Positions 53,135-59,115 of a stretch of 59,115 nt of DNA are shown here, piece by piece (positions within the stretch are counted from its first letter, which is position 1; the number at the start of each line of letters is the position of its first letter). The translations under genes were made by a program, and so were the position numbers. The DNA is from Nitrospinaceae bacterium (GTDB lineage: Bacteria > Nitrospinota > Nitrospinia > Nitrospinales > Nitrospinaceae). The notes under the pieces are model-generated. The model had not been told where the DNA came from. It did not search any database and saw only the letters and a program-made list of their open reading frames with translations. The DNA lies in NCBI GenBank assembly GCA_029261535.1, contig JAJDBF010000049.1, positions 1 through 59,115 of the forward strand, given 5' to 3'.

Positions 53135-54011
53135 CGGTCCTCTTGCGAGCCGAAACCGCGCGGTCCCGGCCTGAATAATCCTGATGTAAATTTACGCGGG
53201 AAAAATTTTCCTCGCGCATCAGCATGGTTTTTACGGCGGGGCCTTGATCGCTCCCGATTTCCATCAATAAACGTCCTCCCGGTTTTAACCAGAGGTGAGC
53301 CCCTTCCAAAATTTTATCGAAAAACTTTAAACCTGCTGTCCCCCCGTCCAAAGCAGTGGGTGGTTCAAATTGACTGATTTCCGGTTGCAGGCTCCGGCAC
53401 TCACCGGATGCAATGTAGGGCGGGTTGCACAAAATAAAATCGATTTCGCCAACTTTAAAATCATGGCCTCCCAGATTACCAAACATATCCGATGACAGCC
53501 AGAGGATACGATCCTCCACGCCATGCCGCCGACTGTTTTCGCGTGCCACAGCAAGGGCTGAAATTGAAAGATCTGTGCCGATTATTTTTGAAGCGGGTAA
53601 TTCCAGTGCTGAGATTATGGCCAGAACCCCGGACCCGGTGCACATGTCGAGGCCCTGCAAAGGTTCATTTCTTTTTTGTGCCGGGATGGCGTTGAGGAGT
53701 TGTTCGATCAGGAGTTCAGTTTCGGGTCGCGGGATCAGAACGTCCGGCGTCACTTTGAAGGAGCGCGACCAGAATTCCCGCTCGCCGATGATATAAGCCA
53801 GCGGTTCGCGCTTTTCTCGACGTTGAATCCATTCTTCACAACGCTTGATGTCCTCGAGATCGAGCTGGCGGCTGGAGTCGCGCCAAAATTCTTCCCGGCT
53901 GATGTTGAGCACCCGACAGAGCAGGACCTCCGCATCCAGCCTTGGAGACTCCACTCCGGCTGCTTCCAACCGGCGGCAGGAGCTTGTCAGCAAGGCTTGG
54001 AGGGTCTCCAT
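53127..54011 (-). CDS. prmC: Peptide chain release factor N5-glutamine methyltransferase
   Basis: 294 residues from the ATG at 54011 (a TTG two codons earlier is also open). N-terminal helical domain, then a Rossmann methyltransferase: GLDMCTGSGVLAIISAL (motif I) and the catalytic FILCNPPYIA (NPPY) binding the glutamine amide. Methylates the GGQ glutamine of RF1/RF2. It lies directly after its substrate gene prfA. Confidence 0.96.
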   Translation of the reverse strand: METLQALLTSSCRRLEAAGVESPRLDAEVLLCRVLNISREEFWRDSSRQLDLEDIKRCEEWIQRREKREPLAYIIGEREFWSRSFKVTPDVLIPRPETELLIEQLLNAIPAQKRNEPLQGLDMCTGSGVLAIISALELPASKIIGTDLSISALAVARENSRRHGVEDRILWLSSDMFGNLGGHDFKVGEIDFILCNPPYIASGECRSLQPEISQFEPPTALDGGTAGLKFFDKILEGAHLWLKPGGRLLMEIGSDQGPAVKTMLMREENFSRVNLHQDYSGRDRAVSARKRTDG

Positions 54012-54018
54012 GGACAAA

Positions 54019-55089
54019 TCAATTTTTCTGATTTTTTAACGCCTCGGCCTGATAATGAAGGATCAGGGCTTCCACCATATCATCCAGTTCACCTTCCATG
54101 GCCTGGCTCAGCTTGTGCATGGTGAAACCAATGCGATGGTCGGAGATGCGCTCCTGCGGAAAATTATAGGTCCGGATACGTTCACTGCGATCCCCGGTAC
54201 CCACCTGCTGGCGACGGTCGGCGGCAAGCACTTCCTGTTGTTTACGTTGTTCTTCATCATACAAACGGGCACGCAGAACTTTCATGCCGCGTTCTTTATT
54301 TTTGTGCTGTGATTTTTCATCCTGACAGGACACCACAAGTCCGGAAGGTACATGAGTGATGCGAACAGCGGAGTCGGTGGTGTTAACGCTCTGCCCGCCG
54401 GGGCCCGACGCACGAAATACATCGATCTTCAAATCTACCGGATTGATATTGATTTCCACGTCTTCCACTTCCGGTAAAATTGCCACGGTCACAGCGGAGG
54501 TATGAATACGCCCCTGGGTCTCGGTCGTCGGCACTCGTTGCACGCGATGCGTTCCGGCCTCGTATTTAAGCTTACTGTAAACCGCCTTGCCGCGAATATT
54601 GAGCACGACTTCTTTGAAGCCGCCAACACCGGTCGGGTTGCTGGTCATGATTTCAACTTTCCATTTTTGCCGTTCGGCGTAGCGCGAGTACATGCGATAC
54701 AAATCCGCCGCGAACAGTCCGGCCTCATCGCCGCCAGTTCCGGCCCGGATTTCCATGATGACGCTTTTCTCATCGCGTGGGTCCCTGGGTAGTAACAGCT
54801 TTTTCAGTTCCTGTTCGTTTTTCTCTGTTTGCTCGGTGAGCGTTTCAATTTCCTGCCGGGCGAGGTCCTTCATTTCCGGGTCGCTTTCTTCTTCAAGAAG
54901 TGCCCGGTTCTCTTCCAACTCCTGGTTGTTTTTTTTCCAGTCACGGTATTCCTTGACGATGTCCACCAGTTCCGAATGCTCGCGCGCATATTTCTGGAAC
55001 TCATTCTGCAGGGCAATGATTTTGGGATCGCTCATTTTGCCAGAGAGGTCATCGAATCGTTTTTCAATGGCGGCCAGTTTTTCAAACAT
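54019..55089 (-). CDS. prfA: Peptide chain release factor 1
   Basis: 356 residues. Codon-recognition PxT appears as [12 protein letters not shown] (PTT; RF1 rather than the SPF of RF2), and the peptidyl-hydrolysis loop is [22 protein letters not shown]. The long N-terminal coiled coil and the [20 protein letters not shown] segment are complete. Terminates at UAA and UAG. Operon order rpmE-prfA-prmC. Confidence 0.97.
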   Translation of the reverse strand: MFEKLAAIEKRFDDLSGKMSDPKIIALQNEFQKYAREHSELVDIVKEYRDWKKNNQELEENRALLEEESDPEMKDLARQEIETLTEQTEKNEQELKKLLLPRDPRDEKSVIMEIRAGTGGDEAGLFAADLYRMYSRYAERQKWKVEIMTSNPTGVGGFKEVVLNIRGKAVYSKLKYEAGTHRVQRVPTTETQGRIHTSAVTVAILPEVEDVEININPVDLKIDVFRASGPGGQSVNTTDSAVRITHVPSGLVVSCQDEKSQHKNKERGMKVLRARLYDEEQRKQQEVLAADRRQQVGTGDRSERIRTYNFPQERISDHRIGFTMHKLSQAMEGELDDMVEALILHYQAEALKNQKN

Positions 55090-55252
55090 GAAGAAACCAG
55101 GGTTGAGGAGAAATTGGGAGAAAACGCTTGAACTAAAACAGAAAAATACTGCTGGAAAAAATCTTTTGGCTCACCTTAAAGTGCAGGTGCTACAGAATTT
55201 AAACGGACCTCTTCATAGGAAGGACCTTTTAAAAAAGGAGGAGTTAAGCCAG

Positions 55253-55534
55253 CTAATTGGAGGCGGGGGTACTTTCGGCTGGTGTGGCAGACGCGGCGGT
55301 CTTTTCGGCTTCGGCCTTGGCCTTTTTTTCCTGAAGTGCTTTCCCGTACTTGCGGGTAAACTTTTCGATGCGTCCGGCACTGTCCATCAGCTTCTGTTTG
55401 CCGGTATAAAACGGGTGACAAGCGGAGCAAACATCAAGGTGCATATTTTTTACGGTAGCAAAGGTGGTTACCTTGTTGCCACAGGCGCAAACAACTTCAG
55501 TTTCAAAATATTCTGGATGTATTTCGGATTTCAT
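55253..55534 (-). CDS. rpmE: 50S ribosomal protein L31, zinc type
   Basis: 93 residues. [47 protein letters not shown] contains the paired cysteines (CACG, CSAC) of the zinc-binding C+ form, then [14 protein letters not shown]. An Ala/Glu/Lys-rich tail extends it beyond the usual 66-70 residues. The zinc form implies that any C- paralogue would be used under zinc limitation; none is in the window. Confidence 0.96.
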   Translation of the reverse strand: MKSEIHPEYFETEVVCACGNKVTTFATVKNMHLDVCSACHPFYTGKQKLMDSAGRIEKFTRKYGKALQEKKAKAEAEKTAASATPAESTPASN

Positions 55535-55556
55535 GGTTTCTGGACTCGTGTGTGCG

Positions 55557-56834
55557 TCAGGAATTCATGGTTTGCATGAATTCCAGGTTGTTTTTAGTTT
55601 GTCCCATTCTTTGCAGGAGAAGCTCCATAGTATCATTAAGTCCCATCGGTTGTAAAACTTTTCTAAGAAGCCAGATGCGCTGTAACTCCTCTTTGTCGAT
55701 GAGCAGTTCCTCTTTTCTCGTGCCAGACTTGTGGATGTCAATTGACGGAAACACACGTTTCTCAGCCAGCTTGCGGTCGAGCACGATTTCCAGATTACCG
55801 GTTCCCTTGAATTCTTCAAAAATAACATCGTCCATGCGACTGCCGGTGTCGATCAGCGCGGTCGCCACGATGGTGAGACTGCCACCTTCTTCAAGGTTCC
55901 GGGCGGCACCGAAGAAACGTTTCGGTCGTTGCAGAGCGTTGGAATCGACACCACCAGACAACACCTTGCCGCTTGGTGGGACGATGGCGTTATAGGCACG
56001 CGCCAGACGGGTGATACTGTCGAGCAGAATGACGACATCCTTTTTATGTTCAACCAGACGTTTGGCCTTTTCGATGACCATCTCGGCGACTTGCACGTGG
56101 CGTTGCGCCGGTTCGTCGAAGGTGGAACTGATCACTTCCCCGTTAACCGAACGTTGCATGTCGGTGACTTCTTCCGGTCGCTCGTCGATGAGCAGGACGA
56201 TCAAAACCACTTCCGGGAAATTGCTGGTGATGCTGTTCGCGATGGATTGCAGGAGCATCGTCTTACCCGTGCGCGGTGGCGCGACGATCAGACCACGCTG
56301 GCCTTTGCCGATCGGCGTCATCAAATCCATGATGCGTGCGCTGAGGTCCGTGCAAGCTGGTGTTTCCAGACGCAGACGCTCTTCCGGGTACAACGGAGTC
56401 AAATTGTCGAACAGAATTTTATCTTTGGTTTTTTCCGGGTTTTCAAAATTGATCGCTTCGACCTTGAGCAGGGCAAAGTAACGCTCATTTTCCTTCGGTG
56501 GGCGAATCTGGCCCGAAATGGTGTCACCGGTCCGCATGTCAAACTTCCGGATTTGCGAGGGCGATACGTAAATATCGTCCGGACCCGGCAGGTAATTGTA
56601 GGTGGGCGCACGCAGGAAACCGAAACCGTCTGGCAGAATTTCAAGCACACCCTGACCAAACATCAGACCATCTTTTTCAATCTGGGCTTGCAGAATTTTA
56701 AAAATGAGGTCCTGCTTGCGGAGGCCACTGTGGCCCTGAATTTTGAGCGTTTTGGCCATATTGGTCAGATCCGAAATGGTCTTGGCCTTGAGGTCCTCAA
56801 TATTCACTGTTGGCGGTTTTGTTGCGGTAGACAT
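55557..56834 (-). CDS. rho: Transcription termination factor Rho
   Basis: 425 residues. N-terminal helical and cold-shock-like RNA-binding domain ([37 protein letters not shown]), then the RecA-type ATPase with [17 protein letters not shown] (P-loop), [25 protein letters not shown] and the Q/R-loop region [22 protein letters not shown] hexameric helicase that ends transcription. No long insert in the RNA-binding domain. First gene of the rho-rpmE-prfA-prmC-murA-waaF cluster. Confidence 0.98.
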   Translation of the reverse strand: MSTATKPPTVNIEDLKAKTISDLTNMAKTLKIQGHSGLRKQDLIFKILQAQIEKDGLMFGQGVLEILPDGFGFLRAPTYNYLPGPDDIYVSPSQIRKFDMRTGDTISGQIRPPKENERYFALLKVEAINFENPEKTKDKILFDNLTPLYPEERLRLETPACTDLSARIMDLMTPIGKGQRGLIVAPPRTGKTMLLQSIANSITSNFPEVVLIVLLIDERPEEVTDMQRSVNGEVISSTFDEPAQRHVQVAEMVIEKAKRLVEHKKDVVILLDSITRLARAYNAIVPPSGKVLSGGVDSNALQRPKRFFGAARNLEEGGSLTIVATALIDTGSRMDDVIFEEFKGTGNLEIVLDRKLAEKRVFPSIDIHKSGTRKEELLIDKEELQRIWLLRKVLQPMGLNDTMELLLQRMGQTKNNLEFMQTMNS

Positions 56835-57187
56835 AAGTGAAGTGGATTCTTTACGAAGGGTTTATAATGAAAGAAACAAATGTGTGGGTCGAAGGGTAAC
56901 GGAGTTTATGCAGGTTTCCCGAAATTGAATCCCGTTTTTTATGTGGGAACAACCAATCCAAATGGGGATCAGGGGTTAATCTTGCAGGAAGATTCCTTGG
57001 GGTACAAAGCTACATTATCCGCTCCATTTTAATTTGTCAATGCCTTTCCCCCAGTTTTTTCAAGTTTTTGCGGGTTATGAACCCCGCCGATAAGGCTCCT
57101 TTCTCCAATACTTTGCTGAGAGAAAAGAGACAACTTTCTTCCAATCGAATGCCCTCGGGTAATAATGGAATTCCCCGGACGACAACC
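56835..57187. other. Divergent gap between rho and the PflX-like gene; nothing definite
   Basis: About 350 bases. AT-rich near rho, where leader RNA and promoter are expected, but no clear -35/-10 pair or leader peptide was identified. An open frame on the plus strand from 57068 continues into the PflX-like gene, but its first 40 residues are polar and unlike the family, so I start that gene at 57188. Confidence 0.6.
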
Positions 57188-58147
57188 ATGACCGACAGCC
57201 GCTTTCGCATCCGCTCTGAAAATTTTGAACCGGCCTATATGGATTTGTTCCGCTCCGGCGAGCTGTACCGACGTTCGCGCCTTGGCTTGCGCCATCTCGA
57301 AAAATGTCGCGTGTGCCCGCGCGACTGCGATGTCAATCGCCTGTCCAACGAATGGGCGTTGTGCAAGACCGGCCGCTACGCCCGGGTCTCCAGCCACTTC
57401 CCCCATTTTGGCGAAGAGGATTGCCTGCGCGGCACCCGTGGCAGTGGCACCATTTTCTTTTCCATGTGCAATCTGAAATGCGTGTTCTGCCAGAATTACG
57501 ATATCAGTCAGCACCATGACGGTATCGAAGTTACACCGGAGGAACTGGCCAACATGATGATGGCACTGCAAAGCGGCGGTTGTCACAACATCAACTTCGT
57601 CACCCCGGAACACGTCGTGCCGCAAATCCTGGAAGCCCTGCCAATGGCTGTGCAAATGGGCCTGCGGATTCCGCTGGTGTACAACACCGGCGCGTTCGAT
57701 TCGATGGAAAGCCTGGCGTTGATGGATGGCATGATAGACATCTATATGCCGGATTTCAAATACTGGACGAGCGAGGATTCCGCGAAATACCTGAAGGCCA
57801 CCCGATACCCGGAAGTGGCCAGGCAGGTCATCCGGGAAATGCACCGGCAGGTAGGCCCACTGACTTTCGACGAAAACGGTCTCGCCAAACGCGGCGTGCT
57901 GGTGCGGCATCTGGTCATGCCCGATGCATTAGAGAACACGAAAGCCATCATGCGCTTTTTGTCCGATGAACTATCGCCCGACACCTTTGTCAATGTGATG
58001 GACCAGTACCGGCCCGCCGGGAAAGTCACGCCCGAACGGTTTCCGACACTGGCACGTAGAACCACCGCCGAAGAACATCAGCAAGCCGTAGCCATCACAA
58101 AGGAAGCCGGACTCACCCGCCACCTTCCGGTGGAGAGCTTTGCATAA
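57188..58147 (+). CDS. PflX-like radical SAM protein (pyruvate-formate-lyase-activase homologue)
   Basis: 319 residues from the ATG at 57188. Radical SAM cysteines C94, C98, C101 in SMCNLKCVFCQN. An upstream cysteine cluster, CRVCPRDCDVNR (C40, C43, C47) plus C59, probably holds an auxiliary cluster or zinc as in COG1313 proteins. The pattern CNLKCVFCQNYDISQ and GCHNINFVTPEHVVPQI are family marks. No pflB-like glycyl-radical enzyme is nearby, so the target is unknown. The last codons and stop (VESFA) lie in the terminus of a MITE-like half element starting at 58133. Confidence 0.9.
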   Translation: MTDSRFRIRSENFEPAYMDLFRSGELYRRSRLGLRHLEKCRVCPRDCDVNRLSNEWALCKTGRYARVSSHFPHFGEEDCLRGTRGSGTIFFSMCNLKCVFCQNYDISQHHDGIEVTPEELANMMMALQSGGCHNINFVTPEHVVPQILEALPMAVQMGLRIPLVYNTGAFDSMESLALMDGMIDIYMPDFKYWTSEDSAKYLKATRYPEVARQVIREMHRQVGPLTFDENGLAKRGVLVRHLVMPDALENTKAIMRFLSDELSPDTFVNVMDQYRPAGKVTPERFPTLARRTTAEEHQQAVAITKEAGLTRHLPVESFA

Positions 58148-58225
58148 CCCAAAAATCAAAAGCAAAGGCGAGATTCTTCACTCTGCTACGCGTCGTTCAG
58201 AATGACAGTTCGTTGATTTTATGTG
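58133..58225 (+). mobile_element. Half of a MITE-like element, inverted relative to 58443-58602
   Basis: Starts with the terminus AGAGCTTTGCATAA and continues through the AAAAGCAAAGGCGAGATTC core to GATTTTATGTG. With the base before it (58132), it is the reverse complement of 58511-58604 with a single mismatch over 94 bases. The other half and its terminus are missing; REP-like and palindromic repeats follow directly. Confidence 0.88.
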
Positions 58226-58442
58226 CCACATTCAAGAACGCGAACAGCGGTTCTTGAACAGGCATAAAGTGGGGAGCAATGTTTTAAAATGCCAGTTATA
58301 TTTTCCGGCAAGTTGTACGTTGGCCGTCCGCACAGGTTCAAGAGCCGCTAGTCACACCCGTTCAAGAGCCGCTGTTCGCGTTCTTGAATGCAGTCGGCAG
58401 ACCTAGCGGTCAGCAGACTTTTATCTTCCCTCCCCTTTCAAG
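58226..58442. repeat. Palindrome/REP cluster between two inverted MITE copies
   Basis: Two TTCAAGAA-type palindromes in opposite sense (58231-58258 and 58361-58388), a partial third (GTTCAAGAGCCGCTAG at 58336-58351), the TTTTAAAATGCCAGTTATAT module and a GACC-TAGC-GGTC hairpin (58400-58411). Confidence 0.82.
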
Positions 58443-58602
58443 AGACCTTTGCATAAGTGCTTCTTGAAAGACTGAAAAATGGAGGCCTCACTTCGACAAG
58501 CTCAGCGTGACACATAAAATCAACGAACTGTCATTCTGAACGACGCGTAGCAGAGTGAAGAATCTCGCCTTTGCTTTTGATTTTTGGGTTATGCGAAGCT
58601 CT
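58443..58602 (+). mobile_element. Complete MITE-like element, 160 bp, with perfect 11-bp target duplication
   Basis: Termini AGACCTTTGCATAA and TTATGCGAAGCTCT. The 11-mer CCCCTTTCAAG occurs immediately before (58432-58442) and immediately after (58603-58613), a clean target-site duplication. Internal sequence: a CTTCGACAAGCTCAGCGTGA unit and the AGAATCTCGCCTTTGCTTTT core. It is non-coding and would need a transposase in trans. Confidence 0.88.
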
Positions 58603-58613
58603 CCCCTTTCAAG

Positions 58614-58848
58614 GGGTGGGTGACGGAGGGGTCATCCATACAAACTCGCTCATCGCCCAAAACCTTTGCCTTTAGCCTCACTAAACCTCCCCGCCCACAA
58701 ACGTTCCCTTATCTCACTGAATCGATCCTTGACATAGCTTTCCCTTGCCGGATAATCGCCCCTAGAATCTTTTGGGGAAGATTAATTTGGCCTGTGGGAA
58801 GTCCTATACCCTCTGGCGACACCAGATTTATTTTTGGAGGAGTTCATC
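58614..58848. other. Gene-free leader of the terminal gene
   Basis: Holds the promoter at 58729-58756 and a leader of about 85 bases with a small AATCTT/AAGATT hairpin. Nothing else is recognised. Confidence 0.65.
58729..58756 (+). promoter_or_regulatory. Strong sigma70-type promoter
   Basis: TTGACA (58729-58734), 16-base spacer, GATAAT (58751-58756). The best match to consensus in the window. It predicts transcription starting near 58763, with the ATG at 58849. Confidence 0.72.
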
Positions 58849-59115
58849 ATGAAAAAGTTTCTACGTGGAGGTATCGTATTATTTATCGCACTCGCCATTT
58901 CTTTGCCCGCACAGGCGCAAACTGTGGAAGAGCGTTTGACCACGCTTGAAGGCCAGATGGCGAATGTTGAATTGCTATCGACGCAGCTATTTACTTTATT
59001 TTCCGCCTTGCAACCGGATATCGTCGCCATCCTAAATGCCCTATCCACTCAGGCGCTGGATGTCGCTGTCTTGCAGGCCAATGTAACAGCTTTGCAAACC
59101 AGCCAGGGAACGCAG
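58849..59115 (+). CDS. Exported coiled-coil protein, truncated by the window edge
   Basis: First 89 residues only. ATG at 58849 with TTGGAGGAG 6 bases upstream. Signal peptide (FLRGGIVLFIALAISLPAQAQ), then TVEERLTTLEGQMANVELLSTQLFTLFSALQPDIVAILNALS with heptad-like leucines, suggesting an oligomerising coiled coil in the periplasm or at the surface. The full-length identity is unknown. A strong promoter suggests high expression. Confidence 0.75.
   Translation, partial: MKKFLRGGIVLFIALAISLPAQAQTVEERLTTLEGQMANVELLSTQLFTLFSALQPDIVAILNALSTQALDVAVLQANVTALQTSQGTQ

Noticed and set aside
1..59115. tRNA or rRNA genes
   Set aside because: I looked for T-loop words (GGTTCGAAT, GGTTCAAAT) with matching arms and for conserved rRNA words, and found none that form a tRNA or rRNA. 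This was by eye, so a diverged tRNA could be missed.

Overview
The window holds two blocks of different character. Bases 1 to about 6,680 are visibly GC-rich with short intergenic gaps. They carry, mostly on the minus strand, a truncated alpha-hydroxy-acid oxidase, RNase HI (rnhA), a large membrane glycosyltransferase-like protein, an agmatinase-family ureohydrolase (plus strand), a WYL-domain regulator and a VOC-fold protein preceded by two operator-like palindromes. Bases about 6,680 to 59,115 have moderate GC, many A/T runs and gene-free gaps packed with repeats. The two compositions meet inside one reading frame (a PEP-CTERM protein), next to a GGATCC site. This looks like a chimeric join or the edge of a transferred segment.

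The larger block is a housekeeping-rich Gram-negative chromosome. It has lipid A-core heptosyltransferase (waaF), outer-membrane style lipoproteins, zinc-type L31, a separate GlyRS alpha subunit, a LolD/FtsX-type exporter, epoxyqueuosine reductase and a Rieske/glutamate-synthase hybrid. A Nitrospinota-like or deltaproteobacterium-like organism fits, but this is inference from overall impression and not from a marker gene.

Layout of the larger block: ABC exporter (7.5-10.9 kb); GIY-YIG gene inside a perfect inverted repeat (10.9-11.3); rnhB-recJ (11.5-13.9); M48 lipoprotein protease between two inverted MITE-like elements (13.9-15.3); ACT-domain regulator and two small exported proteins (15.4-17.1); the ffh-rpsP-khpA-rimM-trmD-SPOUT methyltransferase-rplS translation cluster (17.4-22.2, minus); queC, a pteridine-reductase-like SDR and moaB (22.3-24.4); an AT-rich pair of unknown genes (24.8-26.0); Rieske/GltS and glyQ (26.1-28.7); TPR protein and a cysteine-dioxygenase/methyltransferase fusion (29.0-32.0); DegT aminotransferase, exported protein and uvrC (32.0-35.8); transporters and purM (36.1-40.3); an AT-rich orphan, gdhA and queG (40.3-45.0); histone-deacetylase-like and GT2 proteins (45.1-46.8); AGCS symporter and others (46.8-50.3); the rho-rpmE-prfA-prmC-murA-waaF cluster (50.8-56.8, minus); and a PflX-like radical SAM protein plus a truncated exported protein (57.2-59.1).

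The most unusual content is the repeat layer. (1) A MITE-like family of about 160-185 bp has 14-bp terminal inverted repeats (AGAGCTTTGCATAA); one copy has a perfect 11-bp target duplication. (2) The core of that family forms a perfect 42-bp inverted repeat around a solitary GIY-YIG nuclease gene, which suggests an autonomous/non-autonomous pair. (3) REP-like hairpins have variable but compensating stems, an invariant GNNA-type loop and often a 5' TTAG foot. (4) 28-bp TTCAAGAA...TTCTTGAA palindromes are interspersed. These repeats abut or supply the 3' ends of several genes (queG, waaF, the pflX-like gene).
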